This document shows positions 8,843-18,021 of a DNA stretch of 64,000 nt, piece after piece. Position 1 is the first letter of the stretch. Every line of letters starts with the position of its first letter. Below the pieces are notes generated by a model. The model was not told the origin of the DNA. It saw nothing but the letters and a program-made list of their open reading frames with translations, and ran no database searches. Origin of the DNA: Bacteroidota bacterium (GTDB taxonomy: Bacteria > Bacteroidota > Bacteroidia > B-17B0 > Aurantibacillaceae); assembly GCA_018267655.1 (NCBI GenBank), contig JAFDYB010000057.1, positions 124,001-188,000 of the forward strand, written 5' to 3'. Both the position numbers and the translations under genes were made by a program.

Positions 8843-9475
8843 ATGAGCAGTTTAGTTGGAAAAAAAGCACCTCACTTTAAAGCCGGTGCTGTTATTAATG
8901 GCGGTGAAATTGTTGCAGATTTCTCGTTGGATCAATATTTAAATAAAAAGTATGTAGTGTTTTTCTTTTACCCAAAAGATTTCACATTCGTTTGTCCTAC
9001 TGAGTTGCACGCCTTTCAAGAAAGTTTAAAGGAATTTGAAAGCAGAGGATGTGCTGTAGTTGGCTGTAGTACCGATACAGAAGAAAGCCACTGGGGTTGG
9101 CTTCAAATGGATAAAAAATCAGGTGGGATTAAGGGTGTAACTTACCCTATTGTAGCCGATACTACTAAAACAATTTCACTTTCGTATGGTACATTGTTTG
9201 GAGATTACGATGTAGATGAAAATAATAATTTAATTGCAACAGGCCCCATGATTGCATTTAGAGGCTTGTATTTAATTGATAAAAAGGGTGTTGTTCGTCA
9301 TCAATTAATTAACGATTTACCTTTGGGTCGCAATGTTGATGAAGCTGTACGTATGGTTGATGCTTTACAGTTTTTTGAAGAAAACGGAGAAGTATGCCCT
9401 GCAAACTGGTCAAAAGGTAAAGAGGGTATGAAAGCTGATCATAAAGGTGTTGCTTCTTATTTAGCAGCGCACTAA
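8843..9475 (+). CDS. Typical 2-Cys peroxiredoxin (AhpC/Prx1 family)
   Basis: A 210-residue thiol peroxidase that reduces hydrogen peroxide and organic or nitrite-derived peroxides. The peroxidatic cysteine is Cys51 in FTFVCPTEL, and the resolving cysteine is Cys185 in GEVCPANW, the arrangement of typical 2-Cys enzymes that form head-to-tail dimers and decamers. GDYDVDENNN near 120-129 and GLYLIDKKG are family landmarks. There is no signal peptide, so it acts in the cytoplasm. No ahpF or thioredoxin reductase gene is adjacent. It is a single-gene transcript bounded by a -7 box and a strong terminator. Confidence 0.95.
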   Translation: MSSLVGKKAPHFKAGAVINGGEIVADFSLDQYLNKKYVVFFFYPKDFTFVCPTELHAFQESLKEFESRGCAVVGCSTDTEESHWGWLQMDKKSGGIKGVTYPIVADTTKTISLSYGTLFGDYDVDENNNLIATGPMIAFRGLYLIDKKGVVRHQLINDLPLGRNVDEAVRMVDALQFFEENGEVCPANWSKGKEGMKADHKGVASYLAAH

Positions 9476-9493
9476 TAATAGAGGTTTACTTTA

Positions 9494-9525
9494 AAAAAAA
9501 GCGATTATTATTAATCGCTTTTTTT
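9494..9525 (+). terminator. Intrinsic terminator after the peroxiredoxin gene
   Basis: A 14-bp perfect stem (9494-9507 with 9512-9525) with a four-base loop. Its core is agcgatta/taatcgct and it ends in a T run. It lies about 20 bases after the stop codon. The A run on the left arm also makes it usable from the opposite strand. Confidence 0.85.
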
Positions 9526-9644
9526 ATGCTCAAAACAATATTCTGCACTTAGGATAAAATCATTTAGTATAGCGTTATAATTGGATAGCTCTTGTTGCTA
9601 TTTTTTTAGTATTGCGTGCAACAAATTAGTTATTTGTGTTTTCA

Positions 9645-12600
9645 TCACTCATCATCTTTTTTAGAACTCTCATCTTTATCGCCAAAGGCTCCTGATATTT
9701 TTAATTTTCTTAAAAACGCATCTTTTTTGCCTTTAGTGCCATCGTACCTAAAGCTTGGCCCTTTTTCAACCGTTTGTTTTTTGTTTTTACCTTTCATTTC
9801 TTGTAACTCTTTATTAAATGTTGCGTTGCTGGTTTCAACTAAAAGCGTTCCTCTGTTAAATGTAAAGTAATACCATGTATTTGGGTCGGCTTCGAGGTAA
9901 ATATCTAATTGATCTTGATTTGAGCGTTTTGATTTTTTTATCATCACTACACCTGTTAAAAATCTGAAGAGTTCTGTTTTGCCAATATTGCCAATTCCTA
10001 TAGGCCCTTCGGATATATATGCGCTAAGTTTTTGATTGTAATTTAGTTTTACATTATTTAGTACCAAAGGTTTTTCTAACTCATCCGGAAATTTTTTGTA
10101 AGCGCCGTTTAAGTTTAATTCTGATAAGGCGCGATCGCCGCGTTCTTTGCCAAGCAATTCAATCATGCCGTGATTAAGTAACTCGCCTTCAAAAGGTGTT
10201 GGCGTTAAGTTACCAAGATAAAGTTCAAAATCTTTTGCTATTTTTTTTGTTAAGCTGTTATCAAAAAAGAAATCAAATATCATCATCAAATTAAAACTTA
10301 CACTGTCATTAATTGTGCTGTGTACTGCATTACCAATACTTGTAAGTTTTATTTGTCCTAAATCGCTACTAATATTATAGCGACCTTCGGTTGTTACAAC
10401 GCAATTACTTGTATTTAAGCTCACATAATTTCCCGGTAAACTCATTTCATTTAGTTTTTCTTTATTTGAAATTTCATATAATTGATTTTCTTTATCGTAA
10501 CTGAGCACTCCATTGGCTTCAATAATATCTTTACTGCTTCTGGCGCCTTGTAAGGACAAAAATGTTGAGTAAACCATATTGGTATCTGAATTATAAAACA
10601 AACCGGTACCAACATTAGCACCATTCATGTCAATTGCTTTTTCAGGAATAGGGATTTGAATTTCTTTAGGATTAATTTCGCCTGTAAATTTCAAATACGA
10701 TTTTCCGATATGTTTACATGCGTGAACAATTTTAGTTCCTCCATCAAAAGTTAAAAATTTTTGTGTGGCTTTTAAATATACCTTTCCGGCAAAGCTAAAA
10801 TAATCATTAAACTTAAAGTTTTCTTTTTCCGGAATCTCGCCCTCACTTATAGTTTGACCGCTTGTATCTGGTTTTATTGTTTTTAAGTTAATTAAATAGG
10901 GCTTGTCATTTTCATCTAAATATTGATACTCGCCACTCGCTAAATATGATTTACGGCCAAATATATTAGTTGTTGCTTTTCTAATATTATGATATTTTGT
11001 AACAGTATTTGCCATTATATCAGACTCTTTTAAAGTATCCATCACAGCATTTTTAAATATAGTTACATCGCCGTTATGAGGATATACACGGGCATCGGCT
11101 ACATCAATAAATGGTACATTTTTACAATTGATAATATATTTGCGTAAGTTGTATTTTGCACCGGGTGCAAAAAACATGAGCGAATCTTGCTTTGGGTGGA
11201 TACTAATAAATTTTGGACCTTCTAAATCTAAACCGGTTTCTGATTTATCTACATCAATTTTTTTCTGAGTATCGCCTAGTTCAATATCTTCTTGATCCAT
11301 ATACCACTTAAAGCGATCCATAAAAGCGATGTATTGATTTTTATCAAATTTAACGTAACTGCCTTCACCATTAGTAATAAACTCACCTTCGCGTTTATCA
11401 AAATCAATTTTAGCATTTACATTAACGGTGCTAAAGGTGAAACCCTCTTCTTCAAAAGCTTTTAAATGAAAATTAGAAGTATCAGCGAAAAAGCGGCGTT
11501 TAACAAATAAAATTTTACCTGATGATAAGTCTGCTTTCTCAAAATCAACTTTTCCATTACCTGTAAGTTCTTTATTAGTTAAATCAAAACGACCCCTAAA
11601 TTGAACTTTTTCTTTATAGGAAATAAAAGGTTTTTTCTGGTCGAAAGCTTGCAAGACTTCTTTGTATGGCATAAAATGTAAACGAACCGTATCGCCATGG
11701 GTAGTAGGAAATTCGGGCGAGTCACCTTCTTTAACATCAAAGGTATTCGCTATGCCATTGGCACTATCCGGAAAGAAAATTAAATCAGGTAAAACCGAGT
11801 GGCTACTGCTAAAATCTAAATCGCCACCACCTCTTAATCCTTTATCGCTTAAGCGTATTTCTTTATTAAATTTTGCTTTTCCTCCGTAAGCATCAAAGCC
11901 GCCCGGAGGGGTTTGTCTAATAAAACCAAGTGAATAATCTTTTTGGAGTGTTAGAGTTTCTTTAAACGAAGGAAAAATTCCGGCAGATGAAAAAGTTCCT
12001 TCAAAGCGTAAGCCTTCATTTCTAAAATTATCTAAACTGTCAATACTGAAAGGGTCGAGTTTAAAATAAAATTTATCGCGATTATACACTCCTTTAAAGG
12101 TTGTTTTTTTATCGTAAAAAGAATAGCTCTCTTTAAAGCTTTGAAAGCTAGGAAAAGTAGGTGCCCTACCCCAACCACTTTTGTTTTTTGGTGCATCAAT
12201 ACGCAATTCGCCATTTACGTTTTCAATTAAAGTTCTAACTTTTTTAAATGGAAGATTCCCGTTAATATCGGGTTCGTATGCTTCTACAAAAATTCTTATT
12301 GAGTCGATAGTTTTCATGTTTATTTTAAACATATCATAATCAAATACATAATCTTTACCAATAAACTCAAACTTACCTGAAGACACTGTGCCGCTAAAGT
12401 TCATTTGTCTGTTTTTCTTTACAATTATTTCTCCTCCTTTAGGAAACATAAATACTTTTTGGGTATCGCTTAGTAAAACACTTTTAACGCCTTTTACGGT
12501 CATATCATAATTTAATAAATTAACTGTGGCATTGTCTTTTCCTGATAAAACAGAGTGCAGCGTTATAATATCGTAATCATGTTTATGTTTTGTGTTTTCA

Positions 12601-14138
12601 TAGTAGTCAAACAAACGTTGCCGTGTTGTAATTACATCTGTTTGGGGGTCGTAGTAGATTAAACCTGCAATTGCCATTTTAAAAATAATTGGCCGTAAAT
12701 CAACAGCTAAGTATTTTATGTGTTTTGCAAAATCAACTACTGTAAATTTTTCGGTTTTATTATTAGCATTGTAATAATCTACCATTCGTGTAATTGGGCT
12801 TATTTTTTCGCCTTGCTTTATATTTTCTATCCTACCATAATTGTAAAAATCGCTTGATTCAAAATAAGCTTCGCCTTGAAAATTATTTGGCAAAAAATTA
12901 AACGCCATTTTTGGCTCGTCTATTTGCCAGGTTATTTGCTCAAAGAACATGTCCATTTTATGAAATGAATTTGAAAAAGGTGTTTTCTGTAAGCCATCAT
13001 CGCCTCTAATTATAGTAACTAAGCGTTTTTCTACTTGATAAGTAAAGCCTAATCCCGGGTGAAAAATAGAGTCTTTTTCTAAAAAGAATTTAATAATTCC
13101 GGGGCTTGCCGCAATTTTATCTTTACTCATACCAAAGGCCCTTGCGCTTATTTCAAGAAAGCGCTTGTTGTTTCTTTTAAAAACGATGCGAGCTAAATTA
13201 TCTCCGGCACCTGAACCTACAAACGTTGCACCTCTCATGCCAAAGCCTCCTTCGTAATCAACATCAGGATATATATTTTTTCGAACAATTCGTTTACTGT
13301 AAGAATCAAATTGCGGATAAGTTTGCTCTTTGTTTTGAGTGATGATTCTGTCTGTTAATCTTCCTAATTCTGGTTTATCAAAATATTGTTTACCATAAAA
13401 TGTAGCGCTGTCACTAACATAGTTGCCTAATTTACAGTCAATGGTATAGTTTTTAAGTTTAGCAAATACATTTTCATCGAGTCCGCAACGCGCCCAACTT
13501 ACTTTGCCTCCTTTGCCAATGAAGCGGCCTGTTGAAGGGTAATAAGTACCATTAGTTTCTTCAATAGCAATACTATCGCCGCGAGGATTTGTACCAATAA
13601 ATGTTATGTTTTTAAATACTACTTTAGGAATAGAATCGTATTCAAATAAATAATTTGATTGTAAAGAATAATAAGCATACGAGGGCGTTTTATAAAAAAT
13701 ATTGTTTTTAAAAATATTTTCGCTCATATCTAAAAATTCTGAAATACCTTTATTACTTTTTCCCTTTAACAATTTATCTACGCAGTTTTGCCAATTTTCG
13801 AAATTTTCAGCAGGTAATTTGTTTTGAATTGCAGTCACTAACGTGTTAAAGTATGAATAAAAGTAAGGGTATGGTTTAAATTTTTTAGCAAGTAGTTCGT
13901 TCGCTGATTTTATACTTATTTCTTTATAATAACCCGCAATTATGTTTTCGTTCCATTGTTTTTCAAAGGCTTTTATATAAGTTGAGGCGTTTTCTTTATT
14001 GACTGAATTATCAACAAAATAAAATCCTAAATCACGTATAAATTCATTTGTGTCGTTTGAAAATTGAGTGATTTTTTGAGCTTTAACTGCTATTCCAAAA
14101 AAAATGATTAGACTAAGTAAAAAAGTTTTAATACGCAT
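9645..14138 (-). CDS. Very large secreted protein of unknown function (1,497 residues)
   Basis: A signal peptide is clear (residues 1-20, cleavage probably after VKAQ). The first ~180 residues look helical. Beyond that the chain is dominated by short alternating polar/hydrophobic stretches with recurrent phrases such as LDLEGPKFISI, GLRFEGTFSSAGIFPSF and KFEFIGKDYVFDY. This suggests a long beta-strand array of the beta-helix or beta-jellyroll kind. The tail after about 1440 is Lys-rich and probably disordered. No T9SS sorting domain, transmembrane anchor or catalytic motif is visible, so a periplasmic or surface scaffold is the best guess. It is single-gene, divergent from a sensor kinase, with a -7 box close to its start. 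I do not recognise a named family. Confidence 0.75.
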   Translation of the reverse strand: MRIKTFLLSLIIFFGIAVKAQKITQFSNDTNEFIRDLGFYFVDNSVNKENASTYIKAFEKQWNENIIAGYYKEISIKSANELLAKKFKPYPYFYSYFNTLVTAIQNKLPAENFENWQNCVDKLLKGKSNKGISEFLDMSENIFKNNIFYKTPSYAYYSLQSNYLFEYDSIPKVVFKNITFIGTNPRGDSIAIEETNGTYYPSTGRFIGKGGKVSWARCGLDENVFAKLKNYTIDCKLGNYVSDSATFYGKQYFDKPELGRLTDRIITQNKEQTYPQFDSYSKRIVRKNIYPDVDYEGGFGMRGATFVGSGAGDNLARIVFKRNNKRFLEISARAFGMSKDKIAASPGIIKFFLEKDSIFHPGLGFTYQVEKRLVTIIRGDDGLQKTPFSNSFHKMDMFFEQITWQIDEPKMAFNFLPNNFQGEAYFESSDFYNYGRIENIKQGEKISPITRMVDYYNANNKTEKFTVVDFAKHIKYLAVDLRPIIFKMAIAGLIYYDPQTDVITTRQRLFDYYENTKHKHDYDIITLHSVLSGKDNATVNLLNYDMTVKGVKSVLLSDTQKVFMFPKGGEIIVKKNRQMNFSGTVSSGKFEFIGKDYVFDYDMFKINMKTIDSIRIFVEAYEPDINGNLPFKKVRTLIENVNGELRIDAPKNKSGWGRAPTFPSFQSFKESYSFYDKKTTFKGVYNRDKFYFKLDPFSIDSLDNFRNEGLRFEGTFSSAGIFPSFKETLTLQKDYSLGFIRQTPPGGFDAYGGKAKFNKEIRLSDKGLRGGGDLDFSSSHSVLPDLIFFPDSANGIANTFDVKEGDSPEFPTTHGDTVRLHFMPYKEVLQAFDQKKPFISYKEKVQFRGRFDLTNKELTGNGKVDFEKADLSSGKILFVKRRFFADTSNFHLKAFEEEGFTFSTVNVNAKIDFDKREGEFITNGEGSYVKFDKNQYIAFMDRFKWYMDQEDIELGDTQKKIDVDKSETGLDLEGPKFISIHPKQDSLMFFAPGAKYNLRKYIINCKNVPFIDVADARVYPHNGDVTIFKNAVMDTLKESDIMANTVTKYHNIRKATTNIFGRKSYLASGEYQYLDENDKPYLINLKTIKPDTSGQTISEGEIPEKENFKFNDYFSFAGKVYLKATQKFLTFDGGTKIVHACKHIGKSYLKFTGEINPKEIQIPIPEKAIDMNGANVGTGLFYNSDTNMVYSTFLSLQGARSSKDIIEANGVLSYDKENQLYEISNKEKLNEMSLPGNYVSLNTSNCVVTTEGRYNISSDLGQIKLTSIGNAVHSTINDSVSFNLMMIFDFFFDNSLTKKIAKDFELYLGNLTPTPFEGELLNHGMIELLGKERGDRALSELNLNGAYKKFPDELEKPLVLNNVKLNYNQKLSAYISEGPIGIGNIGKTELFRFLTGVVMIKKSKRSNQDQLDIYLEADPNTWYYFTFNRGTLLVETSNATFNKELQEMKGKNKKQTVEKGPSFRYDGTKGKKDAFLRKLKISGAFGDKDESSKKDDE

Positions 14139-14151
14139 AAAATTATTTAAT

Positions 14152-14159
14152 CAAATATA
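14152..14159 (-). promoter_or_regulatory. -7 promoter box for the 1,497-residue protein gene
   Basis: The minus strand reads TATATTTG, an exact TAnnTTTG match, 13 bases upstream of the ATG at 14138. This leaves a leader of only a few bases. Confidence 0.5.
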
Positions 14160-14188
14160 AGTGTTTGACTTTATAATTTAAATGAAAT

Positions 14189-14226
14189 GCGTTAATTACT
14201 TTTTACAAAGTACTTCACATTAACGC
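14189..14226. promoter_or_regulatory. Nested inverted repeat in a divergent promoter region
   Basis: The arms gcgttaat (14189-14196) and attaacgc (14219-14226) enclose a second inverted repeat, tacttt-ttac-aaagta (14197-14212). It sits between the divergent 1,497-residue protein gene and the sensor kinase gene, about 50 and 100 bases from their starts. It could be an operator or a structured leader. No binding factor can be named from sequence. Confidence 0.4.
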
Positions 14227-14327
14227 CATAAAACCATATAATTAAGCCACAAATTCACAAAAATTAACCATATTTAAAAAAGCTGTGTAAATATTGAAAT
14301 AGTTTATTTAAGTTAGTATTATTTTAC

Positions 14328-17240
14328 ATGCTTTTTAGGCGCAATAGTTATCTCATTATTTTAGTGCTTTTATCCCTTAATATTAAAGCGCAGCAGCATT
14401 ATTTTGAGCGTTTTGGGGCAGAACATGGGCTCCCTTTCGTTCAAGTTTCATGCCTTTTTCAAGATAGTAAAGGGTACTTATGGAGCGGTGGCTACGGTGG
14501 TTTAAGCAGATTTGATGGTTTAAAATTTCAAAATTTCAGTAAAAAAAATGGCTTACTAGACAATAACGTTAACTCCATTTGCGAAGATGCAAATGGATTG
14601 ATTTACATAGCCACAAACAAAGGGCTTAATATTTTGCAGGATAAAAAAATTACAGCGTCAAAATTTAAAGCGCTTCGTGGTTTAAAAGTAACTTACTTAA
14701 AATTTGTTTACCCAAATATAATATATGTCGGCACTCAAAAAGGCTTATATAAAATTGAAAATTCAACTATAACCAGCGTAATATCTAAAAAAATAAATTG
14801 TATTTATTACTCTAAAAATACGTTGTACGCCGGTACCGATTACGGTATTGCTATAATTAAAAACAATGGCACGCAATTTATTACTACAAAAAACAAACTG
14901 CCGTCTAATCAAATAAATTGTATTACTGAATTTTCAAACCAATTAACTGTTGGTACATCTAATGGTTTATGTTTTATTGACAGTAATAAAGTTACTGTTT
15001 ATCACATTGAAAATGGTATCATTGATGAAAATATTTTATCGCTACGTGCTTTCAAAAACAACTTATGGGTAGGCGCTCAAAGTGGTCTTTTAAAATTTAA
15101 CGGTACAACTTTTAAATATTACAATGTTGATAATGATAATAACTCGAACTTTATTGTTTGCTTATTAAACGATAACGAACAAAACCTATGGGTTGGCACT
15201 CATATTGCGCTTTTTAAATATCGCGATGATGCCTTTGTTACCTTCGATAAAGTTAATGGCCCCGGCAATGCCTTTGTTTATCAAATATTTAGAGATTCTA
15301 AAGGTATATTGTGGTTATGCTCTGAAAACAACGGTATTTATAAATATGACAACGATCTATTTATTCGTTATGGAATTAAAGATGGTTTAACTACTAATGC
15401 TTGCCGATCAGGCATTGAATTAAAAAAAGGGGAATTACTTTTTGGTTTAGATAAAGACGTAATGAGTTATGATTACAAAGTATTTAAAAAAATTAGCTTA
15501 CCACCTAGCTTTAAAGGCCCTTACGAGTCAATTTATAAAGATAAAAATGCACTTGTTTGGATAGGCGGCAGTAATGGTATTTGCAGTATTGATTTTTCAA
15601 AAACAAAAGTTACTACAAAATTTTACGAATCACTTGGCACAAACGTTTCTTTTATTGGGTTTTGTGAAGATAGTAACCACGGGTTATATGTTGGCACTTA
15701 TGGAAAAGGGTTATATCAACTCAAAAAAGATAAATTAATTAGTGTTAATCAGCTTTTAAACATTAAAGAGGATTTTGTTTATTCTCCGAAATTTTATAAT
15801 GGAAATTTATTTGCTTGCACTTTAAATGGCCTGCTTATTATTGATTTAGAAAAAAAAACGCATAGTTACATTACAGAAGAAGATGGCTTAAATTCTGATT
15901 TAGTTTATTCCATTGAGGTAAGTAAAAATAAAAATTATTTGTGGATTGGTACAAATCAGGGCATCAATCGACTTACACTAAGCCCATTTAATAGTAAAAA
16001 AAGGAGTGTAAAAAATTATGGGAAAGAAGACGGGTTTGCAGGGGTAGAATGTAACACTAACGGAATATGGGAAGACTCGTATGGAACTCTTTGGTTTGGC
16101 ACGGTTAGCGGCCTTGTTAAACACGAGCCTAAAAGTAGATTTGAAAATAGTTTGAACAACAATCCATTAATTCAAAACATTAAATTAAACAGCAGCGATA
16201 CATTATTAAAAAATAATAGCGAATTGCCGTATGCCTTAAACACAATTTCATTTTATTACCGCACAATTAATTTAACAAGTCCAAATAAAGTTTTGTATAA
16301 AAAAATGCTCGAAGGACTTGAAAAAGAATGGAGTACGCCAAGTAAAGAAGACTACAGTAAGTACACAAATCTTTTACCCGGAAAATATGTGTTTAAAGTA
16401 ATAAGCTGTAACGACTTAGGTATTTGGTCAAACGAAGAAACTAAATTTAGCTTTACTATAAAACCTCCTATTTATTTTACTTGGTGGTTTATTTTAATAA
16501 TTACCGGCATTATCTTAATCACTGTTTATTTGTTTATTTTTCTTAGAATAAAATCAATTAAGAAAAGACAAAAAGATGAGTTTATAAAAAAAGTTGAAAT
16601 GAGTAAATTGGAGTTAAAAGCATTACGCTCACAAATGAATCCGCATTTTGTGTTTAACTCATTAAACTCTATACAACATTATATTTACAATAATAAAGGC
16701 GATGAGGCTACAAAATATTTAAATAAATTTGCAAAACTTATTCGATCTATCTTAAATAATAGTGATAAAAACACCGTTACAATTGACGAAGATATTGACG
16801 CCCTTAAACTTTACATAGAATTAGAACAAATGCGATTTGAAGGTAAATTTGATTACACAATTAACATACACCAAAACGTTGATACAGATTATGATATCAT
16901 GCCCCCATTAATTATGCAACCTTATGTTGAAAATGCAATATTACACGGCATAAATCCTAATAACATTAAAGGAAAGCTTACTATTGAAATTTATATAAAA
17001 GAAAAATTTTTAGTGTGCAGTATTGTTGATAATGGTATTGGCAGAGAAAAATCTAAGGAAATAAAACGAACTATTCCCGGAAAAAACCACAAATCGTTTG
17101 GAATGAAAATAACCGAAGATAGATTAAGAATTTTAAACGAATCAAAAAATTCGCAACTTAGTGTAAAAATTTACGACTTAACAGACGAGCATAAAAAACC
17201 TCTTGGCACAAAAGTTGAATTATTTATTCCCCTAAATTAA
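14328..17240 (+). CDS. Reg_prop propeller sensor histidine kinase (LytS/YehU type)
   Basis: A 970-residue membrane sensor. After a signal peptide (LIILVLLSLNIKAQ) comes a long periplasmic region of two-component-regulator propeller repeats, seen as recurrent LWxGxxxGL-type blades up to about residue 610. A Y_Y_Y-like beta domain follows at about 640-710, then one transmembrane helix near 715-740. The cytoplasmic part is a His_kinase domain with RSQMNPHFVFNSLNS (phospho-His about 773), the N box PYVENAILHG near 867 and a G-box DNGIGR near 900. This kinase class pairs with LytTR regulators, and one starts 6 bases downstream. The signal sensed is unknown; no polysaccharide-utilisation genes are nearby. 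Confidence 0.92.
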   Translation: MLFRRNSYLIILVLLSLNIKAQQHYFERFGAEHGLPFVQVSCLFQDSKGYLWSGGYGGLSRFDGLKFQNFSKKNGLLDNNVNSICEDANGLIYIATNKGLNILQDKKITASKFKALRGLKVTYLKFVYPNIIYVGTQKGLYKIENSTITSVISKKINCIYYSKNTLYAGTDYGIAIIKNNGTQFITTKNKLPSNQINCITEFSNQLTVGTSNGLCFIDSNKVTVYHIENGIIDENILSLRAFKNNLWVGAQSGLLKFNGTTFKYYNVDNDNNSNFIVCLLNDNEQNLWVGTHIALFKYRDDAFVTFDKVNGPGNAFVYQIFRDSKGILWLCSENNGIYKYDNDLFIRYGIKDGLTTNACRSGIELKKGELLFGLDKDVMSYDYKVFKKISLPPSFKGPYESIYKDKNALVWIGGSNGICSIDFSKTKVTTKFYESLGTNVSFIGFCEDSNHGLYVGTYGKGLYQLKKDKLISVNQLLNIKEDFVYSPKFYNGNLFACTLNGLLIIDLEKKTHSYITEEDGLNSDLVYSIEVSKNKNYLWIGTNQGINRLTLSPFNSKKRSVKNYGKEDGFAGVECNTNGIWEDSYGTLWFGTVSGLVKHEPKSRFENSLNNNPLIQNIKLNSSDTLLKNNSELPYALNTISFYYRTINLTSPNKVLYKKMLEGLEKEWSTPSKEDYSKYTNLLPGKYVFKVISCNDLGIWSNEETKFSFTIKPPIYFTWWFILIITGIILITVYLFIFLRIKSIKKRQKDEFIKKVEMSKLELKALRSQMNPHFVFNSLNSIQHYIYNNKGDEATKYLNKFAKLIRSILNNSDKNTVTIDEDIDALKLYIELEQMRFEGKFDYTINIHQNVDTDYDIMPPLIMQPYVENAILHGINPNNIKGKLTIEIYIKEKFLVCSIVDNGIGREKSKEIKRTIPGKNHKSFGMKITEDRLRILNESKNSQLSVKIYDLTDEHKKPLGTKVELFIPLN

Positions 17241-17246
17241 ATTATT

Positions 17247-18002
17247 ATGATTAAAACTATAATTATTGAAGATGAACAAAAAAGCCGCGAAGTACTCCTG
17301 TCTATTATTACAAAGCATTGCCCTATGCTGCAAGTTGTTGGGCAAGCAACAAACGTAACCGAAGGAGTTAATCTAATTAAAAACGAAAATCCTGAGCTTG
17401 TTTTTTTAGACATAAGCATGCCCGATGGAAGCGGTTTTGATTTATTAGAAAAAACATCAAACAATAAATTTGAAGTAATTTTTGCAACAGCTAGCGACCA
17501 ACACGCTATTAAAGCCATAAAATATAGTGCTTGCGATTATCTTTTAAAGCCAATTGATGCTGATGAATTAAAAACTGCAGTAGATAAAATATTACAGAAA
17601 AAAAATACAGCACAGGGAATTGAAAATATAAATTTTTTAATTCAACAATTAAAACGCTCCGATGAAAATTTTCAAAAAATAACATTGCCCACCGGCAATG
17701 CTTACGAAGTAATTAATTTAAAAGATATTATACATTGCTCAGCCGATGGGAGCTATACAAAATTTCATTTAAGTGATAGCCGAACGCTGTTAGTTAGCTT
17801 TAGCTTAAAACATTACGAAGAGTTATTACCCGAAAACGAATTTTTTAGAGTACATCACCAACATTTAATTAATACGAGTCATGTAATAAGGGTTTTAAAA
17901 GAAGATAGTGGCTATGCTATAATGAGTGATGGTTCAAAAATTGAAATATCACGAAGAAAGAAAGATGATTTTTTAAAATATTTAAATCATGCTAAAAAAT
18001 AA
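17247..18002 (+). CDS. LytTR family response regulator
   Basis: A 251-residue transcription regulator. The receiver domain covers residues 1-120, with the acidic pair Glu8/Asp9, the phospho-acceptor Asp55 in LVFLDISMPDGSG, and the conserved Lys in DYLLKPID near 103. The C-terminal ~100 residues form a LytTR DNA-binding domain (HCSADGSYTKFHL, FFRVHHQHLINTSHV, ISRRKKDDFL). It begins 6 bases after the sensor kinase gene, so the two form a cognate pair. LytTR proteins bind direct repeats near promoters and usually activate. Possible targets include the divergent 1,497-residue protein gene or the membrane protein gene 19 bases downstream. Confidence 0.95.
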   Translation: MIKTIIIEDEQKSREVLLSIITKHCPMLQVVGQATNVTEGVNLIKNENPELVFLDISMPDGSGFDLLEKTSNNKFEVIFATASDQHAIKAIKYSACDYLLKPIDADELKTAVDKILQKKNTAQGIENINFLIQQLKRSDENFQKITLPTGNAYEVINLKDIIHCSADGSYTKFHLSDSRTLLVSFSLKHYEELLPENEFFRVHHQHLINTSHVIRVLKEDSGYAIMSDGSKIEISRRKKDDFLKYLNHAKK

Positions 18003-18021
18003 TTAATATTCAAACACAACA

